NCBI GenBank assembly: GCA_911728455.2
Contig: OU452240.1
Span: 6,791,352 to 6,855,351 of the forward strand
Source: Marthasterias glacialis
Lineage: Eukaryota; Echinodermata; Asteroidea; Forcipulatida; Asteriidae
Length of the DNA: 64,000 nucleotides
Reading direction: 5' to 3'
Each line of letters starts with the position of its first letter. Position 1 is the first letter of the stretch. Shown here piece by piece: positions 13,103 through 26,760 of the stretch. The notes below the pieces were generated by a model that saw only the letters and a list, made by a program, of their open reading frames with translations, did no database searches and was not told the origin of the DNA. A program made the translations under genes and the position numbers.

Positions 13103-13108
13103 ATTTTT
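13063..13108. repeat. (TA)n microsatellite
   Basis: Runs of TA, broken by one TTA near 13090, directly follow a family D MITE. Confidence 0.9.
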
Positions 13109-13549
13109 TATAAACCATTACCGCTATGCGGAAAATTAATACCATTATTACTGTCAAGACCATCGGTTTTACATGAAACCGCAATTTACATATCCCAGGT
13201 GCATTGTTAACACCAAGTCAATTATTCGAAAGTGTGGATGAGGTTCTGTGACAATTCGTTGCTCGGTGAGCGAACTTTGTAGATTCCTTATTAGCATTTT
13301 GGAACTGACTGGCCAGAATAAGATGACTAAATTCCACAAGCCTGCTGAGCATGAAAACAGTGCTCAATGTATTTCGGAGGAACCAGTTATAAAAAATACA
13401 TACTATCTATAGCATTTCAGCAGGTTCCCGTATTTGCTATCGGTTTATGCTGGATAGCTCTATTGGGATGGTTTGTTTGCTATTTTTCCAAGCAATGTTA
13501 AAGACATTTATGGTAATTGGGATAGGCTAGTTGCTACTACACCCAAGGG

Positions 13550-13680
13550 TTTCATTTTAGGACCATTAATATTACTCCAATTGGGGAGCATCTGTATCCT
13601 GATCAGATTCTTCTTTTCTTCTTATAAGAAAAAAAAATCCGATAGGGATAAAGGCGTCCCCCGATTGGAGTAGTATAATT
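13550..13680. repeat. Small imperfect foldback
   Basis: 'tattactccaattgggga' near 13568 faces 'tcccccgattggagtagtat' near 13657. Confidence 0.45.
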
Positions 13681-14749
13681 TTTAATAACTGCAAAGGTTT
13701 CCTGAGCGTTGACTATTCCCGATCGGGAGAAGAGGAACCCATTGGGGATAACAGAATATACCCCCGATGAGACTATGTGGGTGACAAATCAGTTTACACT
13801 ACGCCCCCTTTGATCTGGTGAGGGTAAAATCCATCAGAGCGACAGAGACCACGTCGCCAAGAATTTACTTCCATCTTCCATCACTAATGAAATCATGTCT
13901 ATGCATTTTTCGACCTTTAAGACGCCATGTTGTCAGTCCGTATGCCACGTATGATCTATCTGCAGAGAAGAACGTAGGAATAGTTTCTGTTTGGGCTGAA
14001 AATGAAAAGGTTACTAGCTGTGAACGCTACGCGTTGATCTAGTTACTCAATCTTGCAGTTACATGTCACAAAGCATTCTTGTTCATTATTCTTCACACTT
14101 TAGAAATATGCGAAGCACAGATCCCTACAAATTCCCCCCAAAATAAGCCAAAATCTAACGTCTATTTTTGGCCCCACTCTGTCAAACTTAAACATCGTTG
14201 AATGTGACAACATCCAACTCAATTGGTCTCACAGATATAGGGCAGGATTGAAGAAGTTGGAAAACAAACTGATCATTTATTTCAATCTGAATGCTCAATT
14301 ATTATATATTTCATAACAATGCCAATTCTCCAGAGAAATAGTTCAGTCTGGAATCAAAGTCAAAATATCACTTTCAAAGACCACCAAATTATTACATAAA
14401 CTGAAATAACTCAAATTGCAACTCCCTGAAAAAAGTCATAAACCATAAAAGTTGAGGACACCTTATTTAAAAAAAAAAAAACAATCACCTTTGACTATGT
14501 ATACATTCAGCATTACAAACATTGTATTCACCGGAAAATAAAACACTGTCTTTTAGTTGTACACAAAACATGAACATTGCTTTTCATGCATTTTTTTATA
14601 GATTGGTTGTTTGATGTGTTTATTGACAACTAGAGATTGAACATAAATTTAACTCTGTCCGAAACCAATGATGCAATAAATACCTTCAAATGAGAAGAAC
14701 GCTTCTATCGTGTGCTGTCAATATAATGAATAATAATATAATAAACATA

Positions 14750-14818
14750 TAACAAAAGAGAACAGCCGTTGGTCCTTCTTATATTACAACAAGGACCAAC
14801 GGCTGTTCTCTTTTGTTA
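14750..14818. repeat. Perfect 28-bp inverted repeat with 13-base loop
   Basis: Arms 14750-14777 and 14791-14818 are exactly complementary (core 'aacagccgttggtcc' and 'ggaccaacggctgtt'), and the loop is 14778-14790. The flanks are AT-rich. RNA from either strand would fold into a pre-miRNA-sized stem-loop. Confidence 0.85.
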
Positions 14819-16630
14819 AAGGTTGAGACATGTTAGTATCTAGCGTATACTCTAAAAGTAGTGTTATTTTGTGAACCGTAACTGGCATTTTTCTTAGTGG
14901 CTGTACTCCGACTTACCAGAGAGTATTTTTCACTATAAGCCACTTCGACGACAAATCCCACGGTTCCTTTTTTTTCTTAGAACTCTACATTCTCAGCCTA
15001 TTTAACCTCTCATCTAGATGTTGTTTTACCTCTTAGATAACGTTTCAAGTTTGACATTAAGGTCATAGTTGTAAAATGTGTCCACTACAAGAATCAAAAA
15101 CACTTTCGAGACTTTCTAGTAGTCTGGCAATATGTCAAGAACGTGGATTGTTGTTCCACCTGAAGTATAGCTTTGTCTCACACTTAAATCAAGATGCAGA
15201 CGCTTTGTAAAAATACTCCTAGAGTGGTGAGTTGTTACTCCCGTGGGTTCGTTCAAACATCTCCCTTCCTTTCTCTACCCTGGAGAAAGGAACCCCTTGG
15301 TCATGCTTTCCAAGACTTGCTATTATACTTGCGCTCCTCAAGTGCGTCATGTTTACTCAAGTTACCGAGATGAAATATACATTGAACGAGCGCGGAGCGA
15401 AATGCAGGCGTTAACCAATCCAGCTCAATGGGCATCGACTTCGCACAAATCAACGTGAGGAATTGTTTTTAGAGGACAAAAAAAATCTGCATTTTTTTTT
15501 TTTCAATTTAACTTTCAAATAAGGTCATTGATTTTTATTTGAATCAATTTGGTCGTGGAGGAGGACACTTTTATATCGGAGTCGTGGTGAAACAATATTT
15601 GTTTCTAGTGTTTCTTACTATTAATTTTTAGGTGGTTGTTTTTGTTATTTTTTGAGAAATGAAATCAGCCCTGGAAAGAGTTTTTTGATGAAAAAAGGAG
15701 TGATTTTTAGAAATATTTACCTGTTTTTAATTAAACAATGTCAAAAGAAAACAGTATAGTGTAGGCCTATGTAATGCAGAGTTATTTGGCTTTTATTGTT
15801 GTGTGTTATTCGTGATGTTTTGCTTCTTTAATATTCGCTAGAAAACACATGTGACGGATACTTCAGTTTGATTATTTTTTTTTTTTCGTTAGCAGTGTGC
15901 TGCCCACATGTACAGTGGTGATGTAGCCACTGTTTGATTGGCCAATATGTTTAGGGGCAGGGCTTAATGGATCGGTCTATTGACCCCTTGCATGCACGTC
16001 ACACGCGGCGACTGTGCCACGCCCACCATTTTTGAGGTCAATAGTTATACGTGTAAACGCCCCGTCGCTTAAAACGCGCACTACATTGTATAACACACGG
16101 GGACATTGACTTCAAAATGGCGCAACCAAGATTATTGTAATGGTGTCGTCAGGTGAATTGGGTCAATTGGGACTAATGAATTATTCATAACGTACCCATT
16201 TGGCTTGAAGCTTCTTTGAAGAGTGCTAGTAAACAATAGGTGTCAGATAGCTATATCATGTAGGCCTATCATAAAATACCTGCAATATAACCTCTAACTA
16301 GTATAGAAGCATCTCAGTAAAGTGTTATATTTAACACATTATGTCAGCTCCTGTTTATACAGTGAACATGGTCTTGTACCAAGGAGACACTTGCACCCTT
16401 GTATAATATTATCATTATAATTGACAATAACACTTGGTGTGTTAGAACCATGTCACTCGAGGCAATTTACAAGCAACAAATTCCAGGCAGTCTCCGAGAA
16501 GGAAACGCATTCACATTTCAGTTTTCTCATTATTTTCTTAGGGATAGTGGGTTAAAGGGAGAAGATTGTTTCTTGTGCTGCCCAAGTGTTCCTTTTTGCA
16601 TGCTGTGCAGTCGGTTGCCGCCAAATTACC

Positions 16631-17972
16631 ACTCTCTAAAAAATAATTAGTCAATTTGACTAAAAAAAATAGTCCAGCGTCATGTCTGACACGACTAATT
16701 TTAAATAGTCAAAAGTCTGAGCATGACTAAGGTTTTAGTCAGAAATGTGACTAGTTTACATTAGTCCAGTGACTTGACTAAAAAGATGTCTCATACGACT
16801 AATGTTTAGTCCAGCAATATTTTGGCTTAGTCCAGCGACTTTTTATATTAGTCCAGCGACTTTTAATCTTGGTCCAGTACTTCACTTTAGGTCATTCGTT
16901 GATTTGACTAATGGCATTAGTCAAAGCAACAATTTAAATTTTGCCTAGTTGGCATCAGTCAGGAATTAAAAAGGCCTTGCACATCATGTGTGGGGTAGTA
17001 AAACCTAAAGCAAGGGAATGCATTGCATACAAACTACAATGATTGGCCCATCGTTTGTGGGCGTGCACGTACACATACACACGCCCGTAGCCCCACTGGA
17101 AAAACAACACCATGCTAAACAAGCTTTTTTTGTTTCGTCCTTTTACAGTCGCTATATCTTGAAAATATACAAACTTTACATTAAAGTGTTCTACATTTAA
17201 TTCTCAGTCTGGCAATATTAATTATGGGGTGAAAGTCAGAGATTTTAAACTTGAACATAGTGATAAACTTCGCCTGCATGCTCCATTTTGACACATAATG
17301 CAAGGCCTAGCCACCGTAAGTGCTGGCCTATGCATCCAGAGTTGTGGCCAAAAACACCAACAACTTTTCAACAATATGATTGTAGACTAACGTCAATGTA
17401 ACGGTCTCCCTCTGGCTGAGGAGTCATTTTGGGTCATAGTATGTTACGGTTTTAAAAATGTAACGGGAAAACCAATATTCTCACCTTGTTTCTGAGACTG
17501 GTCAGAGCCTGGATTGAGCCTACACCTTGCCCTGTGAAGTGTATGTATCACGCCGAACGGGGGAGTATCATACGCATGCATGCTGTAGTTTGTAAGTTAA
17601 CGGGTACAAGCTAAAAACCCAACTTACGCACTAACTACACATAGACGTAGTCGCCAGGTACCAACATCCTGCTAATTCGCGGGCAATTTATATTTTTTAC
17701 ACGTCTAAGGCGGGAACATGACCAATCTTACTTAGTCAAAGCACCGTAGCTTCAGACCAGTCAAAATTAGTCAAAACCCAACATTTTGACTAAATCGTTT
17801 TAGTCGAAACAAAATTCTAGTCACGGGTTAAAGTTCTGACTTAAAGTAATTAGTCACAGCAAATACAAGATTAGTCTGGCTAACAGTACATTAGTCAGAG
17901 ACACAGGACTAGGCAAACTTAGTCATTTTGACCAATTTATAAGCAAGATTGACTAACTATTTTTTACAGTGC
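16631..17972. mobile_element. Foldback element with arrays of TTAGTC/GACTAA words
   Basis: The left arm 16631-16930 and right arm 17715-17972 each carry more than ten TTAGTC or GACTAA words. The outer ends 'taaaaaataattagtcaa' and 'ttgactaactattttttaca' are inverted. The middle (about 16980-17715) is unrelated DNA. Confidence 0.65.
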
Positions 17973-18680
17973 AGTAACAATTACCCTGTGTGTGACGTGG
18001 CCTTTATGACGCCACCATTAAGTGCTTCTCCTAACATCTTTGTATTGATGGACATCAGCTGCTCATAGAGTCCTATTGATAAACGTAAATAATCATTGAA
18101 GTTTCGTTTGTTTTATTTTCTAGTATCGTTTAGTATTACTGCTCTCTTCGTTTCATACATTTATTACCAACTACATTGTTTAGCGTAAATGAAATGAAGA
18201 CGGAGCTGGACCTAACACTAACTTCGGTAGCTCCATATGCTTGTCCGCTCAAATCTGAAACTCAACTCACTTTTTGTATCTCGGTTCGCAAATGAATACA
18301 TAAACAAATCAGAACGGCCTAATTGTTTTCAGTTATTTCTGGGAACGAACTTTTTTGATGAGATCCTGACAATGTTGGTCGCGCTGTTTTGTTAATGGAA
18401 GACTGAACGATTGGAGGTAAAATTAATTTACTTTCAATATAAAAAAAAAAAAACGCAGAATACCTTAACGTTGGTTTCTTCGTGACTACGCTGTGAGGAC
18501 ATTCCTTTTTCATCGTGCAGTTAAAAACAAGAAATTTTTAAAAACCATCGCCATTTCTATTAGAGAGTGTTTCCAAGGCTGGTTCCGGACACCTGATCCA
18601 TTTAATTACTCGGTTTTGAGCTGTTCAATGCTGTACAGAAAATGCTTCCTTTTTCAGTAAAACGAGAATATCTACTTCGT

Positions 18681-18775
18681 GAAAACACTGTGTGGACGCG
18701 TGTAAGTCCACACAGTGTTTCAAGTTCCTACACAGTGTGGACATCTTTTGTTATCAGGTCCACACTTTGTATACG
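18681..18775. repeat. Hairpin and cluster of CACTGTGTGGAC words
   Basis: 'aaacactgtgtggac' (18683-18697) faces 'gtccacacagtgttt' (18706-18720). Two further GTGGAC/GTCCAC words follow by 18775. It may be the remnant of another word-array foldback. Confidence 0.65.
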
Positions 18776-20814
18776 TAGCTCTTAAAAACCATTTTTTCTC
18801 AATTTAACTTTTTCCTCACACATCTTAAGACACATTTTTTTCATGTCCTATTCATGAGTTCTAGCTACTATGACCAGATGCACTTTTACACGCTCGAGAA
18901 TTCAGTGACTTTATTAATATTTGAACGGCGTTCGCACTTTATAGCATTACCAATGGCTGGGATAATTATTAGCGCAGTCTGACCTTACAGTTTCTCCATC
19001 CTTCTACAGAAGACGAACACCCACAAGACGCGGTTTGATATATCACCTTACTTCTACCCAAGCCAACCCAGTTAAACAAAAAAAAATCTCAATATTGTTG
19101 GGTTTAACCAGGGTGATCGAGTTCTCGTGTGGCAGCGTGGGACCGTAAAGCGATCGCACGTGTATTCACGAGACTTGACACCGCGCTGCGCGTAGCTCAC
19201 GCACCTCTATGGGGCTTGACACGTGGCACTCGCTGCTCGTTCCTCTCTCCCAAGTGCATTGGCATATTTACACAGCTTCATCGGTCCGATTACATGCGCA
19301 CTCTTCGTAAAGGTATAACTTATACTAGGCGTCTATAGTCGGTAGCTTTGCAGTTCTTGGATGCTAGATCTTACAGGTGATCAGAGAGAGAGAAAAAGAC
19401 TATTGATTCTGATGTTTAATCAAAGATCGAAGATTTCCTAGATTCCACCTTCTAATTATTTTCAAAATTAAGTTTGGTTCCCTTAGAGATTTGGACACTC
19501 CATCTTGAGCGTTTGGTTGGCTGTGCCAGCCAATCTAAGATGAGACGCACTGATCTCTCAATTATTTATCTCCTTTGAATGCCCCAGGTAGTTAAGCCAG
19601 TGAACAATAAATATCCCCCTACCAGAGAAATGTGGAATTTGGTTGTACAATTATTGACACAAAAAAAGAGTTCAAGTCAGCAATTTTGGAATAGTTGTTT
19701 TGAGCCGGCTTGATGACTTTGGCAGCTCATTTTCCAGTGGCTTATGTGCCACGTGGTTGCGGATGCAGCTGTGGCTGTTACTAAGGGTGTTGCCAAGGGC
19801 GACCTACGCTCAGTGACGTCGTAGCCGGGGTGGGGCAAAGGGGCAGCTGTCCCCCTTTGTGGAACATCTTGCCCCCTGCTTGCCCCCCCCCCCCCCGTCA
19901 GCCTCAGGACACCGTGGAATTTGCTATAATAAGACAATTCTAACTGAAATAGACTTAAAGGGGCCCAATTTCACAGAAACACTAAGCAGAAATCATTGTT
20001 TGGTATTAGCGTATCTGGTCTCCAACAGCTTGCAGGGAAACAGTCACAAACTGTGTGCAAGGTACATGTAGTTTGGCTGGTAACCTGGTTCTGTTTAAGC
20101 TTCGTGTGCCTTATCTGCCCTGTGGAATGGGAGGCTTTGAAACGCTAGGTGGCGGCAGACAAACCGGATACATTTCCATTGTTTGCAACTTCAGAGCATT
20201 CGCACGTTTCAGAGAGTAATCGATTTTACCTAATTACGCAACCATCAAGCGTCTCCTTAAAGTCTAGTTTTGGCTAGGTGACTACATACTGGGCTAGTCC
20301 AACCTAAACTTTCTTAAATGAACGTAAAAAATCAATCAAAAACAAGTTCCAAGACGCTCCCTGAGTTTCAGAAAATCATAAAAAGGTATTGGTGAATCTT
20401 TTCCAATGTTATTCATAACTGTAGCAGTGTAGAAGACATACATCGTTGCCTTTACTCAATTTATATACATGGCTGAATTTCAGAAGAGCCGACTGCAACT
20501 GCTCTCTTTATTACCCACTTGATGATGTTTCTCTTTGAGTGAAACTGAACATTATGCGTCCCTCTATGGTTAAGTGCACCCCTAAAAAGCTACAATGTAC
20601 AGAAGGGCCACTTTCAGGAACTCGAGACGTCCCTTGAACAAACACTTAAATTGATTTGTACTGAAATATTTCTTTCTTTCGATTCAACGAATGATTCAAA
20701 CATTCCTTGACTCGACTTCTCCGCGTTTTGTTTCATAAGCTTGACCGCAACTGTTTTCTTTTTACTTAGTTCGAACGGAGCGCAGTGCAATGTAGATTGG
20801 ATTATTTTTGTTAT

Positions 20815-21147
20815 TATTATTTTTAATGCAATTCGCCCATTACATGGCCCAAAGGCCACTCGAGGTGTGGGCTACTTTTTGAAGGGATAGAAACCTGCCC
20901 CAATGCGCAGAAACAAGACATGGAGAGATATAAACTCAAGTCTCTTCACAGCACAGCTAAGAACAGGGAGGGGTAAATGAATCCGTTGCGAGACAAACAT
21001 AACTGCCTCTTCTCCTTTTGGAAGCAATTATAGTAAAGTGTCTTGCTCAAGGACACAAGTGTCATGACCAGGATTCGAACCCACATCCTGATGACTTAGC
21101 CACAAGAACTTGAGCCCGATCCACTAACTGCTCGGCCACGACACGCT
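20815..21147 (-). mobile_element. SINE copy, subfamily A
   Basis: The minus-strand tRNA-like head is at 21147-21060, with B box GGTTCGAATCCTGG. The long body includes 'aggggaagaggcagttatg'-like sequence and ends near an ATT-rich tail at 20815. It is nearly the same, at high identity over about 320 bases, as 59505-59832, so the two are recent copies of one subfamily. Confidence 0.75.
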
Positions 21148-21798
21148 ACAAAAGGAACATCTTTATCTAGATTATTTCATGCAAGAGTCGGGTTCGTAGC
21201 TCCAGGTTTGACAGTAAAGACGCGTACGAGGTGACACTTTTAGTTGTGATTCGACAGAAAAAGTTAGGAACTTGTACGAAAAGAAAATAGTGACTAAATC
21301 TCGTTGGCAGTTGGGACAGAAAATATACACAAAAAGTCTGACTCAATGAAGACCTCTTTTATTCGGGGTTGACTGAAGGCTGTTCGGTCCCCTGGTAGGT
21401 TTGGCTTGTTTTTGGTGAGCAATTAGAGACTTTTGGGACGCTGGCGGCAGCAGACACAACGGTCCTTTCTTACAGTTCTGGGCATGCGCGCACATGCTCA
21501 GTATTGCGCGCGTAGTTCTGAGCATGCGTACTACTGGTGAGAAATGTGGGAAAAGGACCGTCCAAAAGTCTCCCGTTGCGTGTAATTGCATGGCTCGTTG
21601 ATGGCATGGCTGAAGTTGTATGCTAGGCTGGAAAGCCCTGTGATTGGTCATTTGTGCAGTTTTTGGCGCGCAAACTGGCGAGTGTTTAGATGGTTGATTG
21701 GCTTGTTTGTTGGCTGGGATTGGTGGTGTCATATTCTGTATGCTGATTGTTTATTTATTTATTTTTGTAATGACTATTGCTTGGTCACTCGCTCAGGT

Positions 21799-22037
21799 GC
21801 TCTCTAAATGTCAAAGAGTGAAAAAACACTCTTTTTCCCCGTCATACCACTCTGCAAGGAGCCATATGGCGGACAACATCAAATACATGTATTTATGTAT
21901 TTTCACTAGATTCAGAGTGAAATTCACTCCATTTCACTCAAAAAGGGTGGTGAATAGTGAGTTTCACTCTCAAAAGAGCCAAACTGACACCACTCTGGCA
22001 AGCGAGTGAAATGTTTACTCTTTTACATTTAGAGAGT
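21799..22037. mobile_element. CACTCTTTT-word MITE, shorter copy
   Basis: Ends 'ctctctaaatgtcaaagagt' and 'actcttttacatttagagag' are inverted. The interior carries repeated CACTCT/AGAGTG words and shares 'ttcagagtgaaattcactc' with the copy at 28051. Confidence 0.7.
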
Positions 22038-24948
22038 GTCTGTCCGGTAGCAAGTGGCTTGCCACTAATAAAGTGGCTTGTGATCACCAACGTGGCTTGT
22101 GGGTAACTAAAGTGGTATTTGGTTAATTATTATATCTATATACAGGTTACTAAAATAAATAAAGTACGATTACATTGTGTTTTTAATTGTGACATGTGTA
22201 AAAAAAAATATTAAACAGCCAGCAAGACATCAATATTTAACTGCATGGCTATGGTTAAAAAGAAAATTGGTTAAATTCTTTTTCTATCCATATAAATTTC
22301 CGAAACTAAACAACCTAAGTGTTTTCCACGGTGACAGTGACATTCGATTAAAGAGAGTTTGTATTCAGTCTTGTGCGTCTTGTATTGTCTCATACGCGGT
22401 CGATAGAACACTGCTATCTTTTTTAGAAGTATCGTTCCATTAGCGGTGTCAGTTCATGTTTGCGCCGAGCACCGACCGTGTCCACGGCTCGGTGTTTAAC
22501 CAATCCGGTAGGAGTAGTTGAAAACCAATATTGGTTACCTCACCTTCACTTTAGAGCGGCACGGGAGTCCGCACGGCGGACTGTACGCGATGGGAACTAA
22601 CATGTTGACTTGGCAAACAGTGACTGTCGAGTTTAAACATAAGTTAAGTGCCCCTAATGGCAGCCAAGTGTTTGTGGTGACAATCAGGACATGTCTGTAC
22701 AAAATGATAGATTTAGTCATTGGGTGGTGTTAACAAGCAGTGCGGTGCTGGATACATATAAATTAAGTCAACGTGCTGAGGTAAAACGAAAAATCACCAA
22801 TTGTCTATAAAACAAAGTTACACAGCTGTTCTGCTTGGTCACGACTATAGGGTATAAAGTTAGTGGTTGGTGTGGCTCGGTTCTGTGTTAGGTTTGGGTT
22901 AGGGTTCGAATTTGACTTCGGTTTGGGGTCAAGTTCATCGCAACCAGATTGACACTTTTTATTTCCTTTGGAACGTCGATCTTTTCCATGGCAGCCAATG
23001 AGACAACCATTTTTAAAAGCAAAATTTAGGATAATACTGTTAATTATTTTGTTCTTTAAATCGACTCAATAAACATCACGCGTCTTCATTCTGTGCCTAC
23101 AGGCGAGGAATCGACACCCATGTTTCGATACCAAAACAACCAAGTCAGTATCGATTTCTGACCTAATCGATCTTTATGTGTTAGATGTTGCTTTACCCCC
23201 CTTCCCTGCTAAAGAAAATGATCAAATCCTTTAACGAAAAAACAAAAGTGTCAGTTTATTCTGCCCGTGCGGAGTAGTGATCTTTTAGTGACTAGCTTTG
23301 CATCCGGCAAATTGTCCAGTGTAAACATTCGTGGCGTGGGGTTGATCGTTTCTGCTGTAGGAGGTTGCAATGTTACTTCTAAAAGCTGTTACCAACGTAT
23401 GGTTAACGCTGACGTAGGTAAATAAACTCGTTCCCAATAAATCATGTTGCGAAACAACACGTTCTTAAATACAGCCCTTTTGCGAGAAAACTCTACGGCA
23501 TTGTGCAGAGGAAATGTCATGTTCCCTGGTAAGTAGCCTTTAATTCAAGCCTCTAGGCTACTTTTCCGCATTGGTATTCCATTGGGAACTGATCGAAGAC
23601 GGCTCGGGATGAGTCTAAGATGCCTCGTGTAATGCACTTTGGCAGCCATTACGTAGAGCGAACCGATGTTGTATGTCCACCGGATGCTTCCTGCCTTTTA
23701 GTCGGTGATAAATTGGTCCATCACAACTCAATCAGAACTATCTTCCAAAGGTCAAGAGGAGACCATTACCAGTTTGAACTTTCTGTGTCAATACTGAAGC
23801 TACTGAAGTAGAGAACTGAAGAATGTTCTTCGTTTTGACGGGGGATGTGGTTGATTATATGAGCCGATCCTACTGGGAATTTGAATTGACCACATAGCGT
23901 CGTTACTGTAATTCCGCTATACACGATAATGTGACCGACCTCAGATATATTTTATAATGACGTCATTTTGAGTTGACAATCACAACCGAAAAGGCTCAAG
24001 GCTGAACATCCCTGCAGGAAGCGACCTGTTATTTCACATATCCATACACTACAATTTAGGCCTACATTATCAAGTTATGCATTGACTTTACTATAAAAGA
24101 GAAGGTGGGAAATTCCAATGAATAACATTGATGGAGCTAAAATTGCCACAATGTTGTCGTCTATCGTTGAAGTAACTGTTCGCCTCCCATGCAATTAGCC
24201 AAGTGTTCCTAATTGCTTCTGAATCAAAGGCCGACCTTTGAGTAATCAATGTTAGCTTTTCCCTCTTCAACAATCCATCATACATCGGTGAAGGTCATAC
24301 AACTTTTGCTGACAATCTCATTTGCAAGACAAACGTCATTAATTTGGGGGCTTAAAATTGCGTTTCGTGTCATTTTAAATAGACAGTCATTTAAAGACAT
24401 TCAGCGTCATCTCATTTTACGGTTATAAGAATTGGTGGTGATGCCCTTGAAATACTGCTATTTCAAGACATGATCGTCACCTTCTGTTGTGATGATGAAT
24501 GCTGTTCACATTAAGTCATTTTTAAAAAATATGAAGCGTCACCTGGAACAGCCGATGGTCTATTTAAAGATAACATTTTACGAGGTGTCGAAAACCACAC
24601 TGAAAGTCACTGTCTTGAGCATACAAGAATATTTAAGTAGTAATTAAACGCGAAAGTAACTAGAAGATAAGAACAACACCGTTTTCCATTAGCTCCTGGC
24701 AATTTCCCTCTGGAGCGGAAAAAAAATAAAACGTATTTTCTACAAGTTAAACAAATGAATGGCTGCTTTATATTTATGCTATTGTATTGTTTGTCTTGTA
24801 AAAGTAAATAAAACTGTACTTTTTCGAAGAGAAATAAATATCATCATGACAGTATTAGTGAATTATTTTACATATTGTACTTATTAAAAAAAAACTATTA
24901 TTAAAAAAAAACTCAAACCTGAAAAATAAAATCAATCGTAAGAAAGGT

Positions 24949-25297
24949 TTAAAGCCCTAGCTTAACATTGGTAAACTGACTGTAAATGCTTCCATTCTTT
25001 GCACAAATCAAGATTTATGTAATAAAACCAACCTGTGCAAATGTCAGCTCATTACGTTGCTTCATTTGCGAGAAAACGGTACAAATGCATTTGGTATGTT
25101 TGTATTCAGTTTAAGGCATTTTCAGAGTTCTTGTCTCACATGACATGAAAATTAATTTTGGATCTTGATTCATTTATTATTCATAAACAGTAACAATTCG
25201 GGCAGACATATTTCAAGGAAGTTTTTCTGCCATCATTATCGTAAATATGTGAACATTCATGTTTTTCATTCCTACCAATGTTGAGCTGGGGCTTTAA
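24949..25297. mobile_element. MITE family D, inverted copy
   Basis: This is the reverse complement of the other copies: 'tttaaagccctagcttaaca' at left, 'ccaatgttgagctggggctt' at right. The central hairpin is decayed. A T30 tract follows at 25328. Confidence 0.72.
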
Positions 25298-25325
25298 CAC
25301 AAAATGTGTTATTTTATATCTATAA

Positions 25326-25327
<2 letters not shown>

Positions 25328-25352
<25 letters not shown>
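25328..25352. repeat. Poly-T tract
   Basis: About 25 T residues in a row, between a family D element and AT-rich DNA. Confidence 0.85.
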
Positions 25353-25357
<5 letters not shown>

Positions 25358-26375
25358 CAAATGAATATCGACAATATAAAACACATTTTTTGAAATAACA
25401 ATAGGTTTCTAGAAGAACGTCTTATATCGTTTTATTTTTCACAAAACAAATAAATAATAAATTGACAGTTGGATGCATTTTCTGAAAAATAAAATACAAA
25501 ACTAAAGCCTTTTCTGCAGAGCCGTGAAAGCCTTACAAAACGTGTTGCAGAACACCGTCTGTTCCCTCGGTCCGCGCTCTCAATCGACGACCGTCTACAT
25601 CAATATTAAGTCGCGGGGAGAACTGACGCTCCCAACGGTAGCACGAGCCTTGTTGGCTAAGCGTGATAAATCAGCGGTTAGCTCTCGTACTTTCTTCTGT
25701 CAGTTAATTGAAATATCTCTTGCGCCCAAGAGACAGGGGTAGCGTAATAGCTTTCATCATACATGGCAGCTGAGGATGTGGGAAAGATGCCTACGTAATT
25801 AATCAAAGGATCTTTTGGACCAAGGCGATGGGGCAGCGCGAAGTTGATATCAAAAAGGGCTGCTGCCAGAAGCTTAGCACATGGTGCATGACGTCGCGTT
25901 GCCCATTTTGACACATTCACAATTCATCAAGTTGTGTTGTTTCTGCGGACGTGGTAGAGCCTTCATGCATGGCATAATATTAATTGTATGTTTATTCTTA
26001 AATGTGTTTATTAACTGATTTGTAATGTTCTGACGTCACACGCGGCAACTGTCTGTCTGTGGTCTGCCATTTGGGGAGTTGTAAAGATAGGGTCCACGTC
26101 TAACCGAGCTCACGTGTCGCCTTATACGAACCTGACTCCCAAAATCATGAAACTAAGATTTATCGTGAGTGATGACATTAAGTGAATCCATAAAGCTGTA
26201 AATATAGATTCATATGGGAGTGAATTTTCTTCGATCTCTTCGACCAATAGTGTTGTCGCAACTGTAGGAAGCGCCAACGTGACGCGAGATAAAAACCTGC
26301 GCGTGACACATACCTTTTGCAATGTCCGAGTAATGGCAAAAAATGGGTTGGTCTGTAGACCCCGCTGTATCAACA

Positions 26376-26760
26376 CCTGCGCCCAATTTCATAGAGCTGT
26401 TTAAGCAGACATTACTGCTTAGAGCAAAGATAAACAGGATACTAGCTGCAAATCGCACATAACAATGGATGGTAACCTTTTCTGGTAAGCATATTTTGTT
26501 TGTGCTTAGCACATTTTTTTTGTACTTAAGTAGCTCTATGAAATTGGACCCTGGGCCCCATTTTATATAGAGCTACTAAAGCAGAAAAAAATGCTTAAAA
26601 TTTTATGCTAAGCAAAAATAAGCAGGACACCAGTCACAGATTGTACATGTGTCATGCTATTTTGACAGGTAGGCCTAACCTTACTCTGGTAAGCATAATT
26701 TTGTTTGTGCTAAGCTACTTTTATTTTTAGCTTAAGCAGCTCTATGAAATTGGGCCCTGG
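26376..26760. repeat. Two adjacent copies of the 'gggcccaatttcatagagctg' repeat
   Basis: Both have 'gctctatgaaattgg' ends, 'gcaggac/accagtcacag' and 'ctggtaagcat' blocks. Relatives occur at 47245-47345, 55460-55745, 55775-55975, 56115-56285 and 56300-56505. They form the most abundant interspersed repeat of the window. Confidence 0.7.

Noticed and set aside
22885..22910. TTAGGG-like words as interstitial telomere repeat
   Set aside because: Only one or two imperfect units are present.
23620..23811. 63-codon frame starting MPRVMHFGSHYVERTD
   Set aside because: No homology recognised and no supporting splice or promoter signal.
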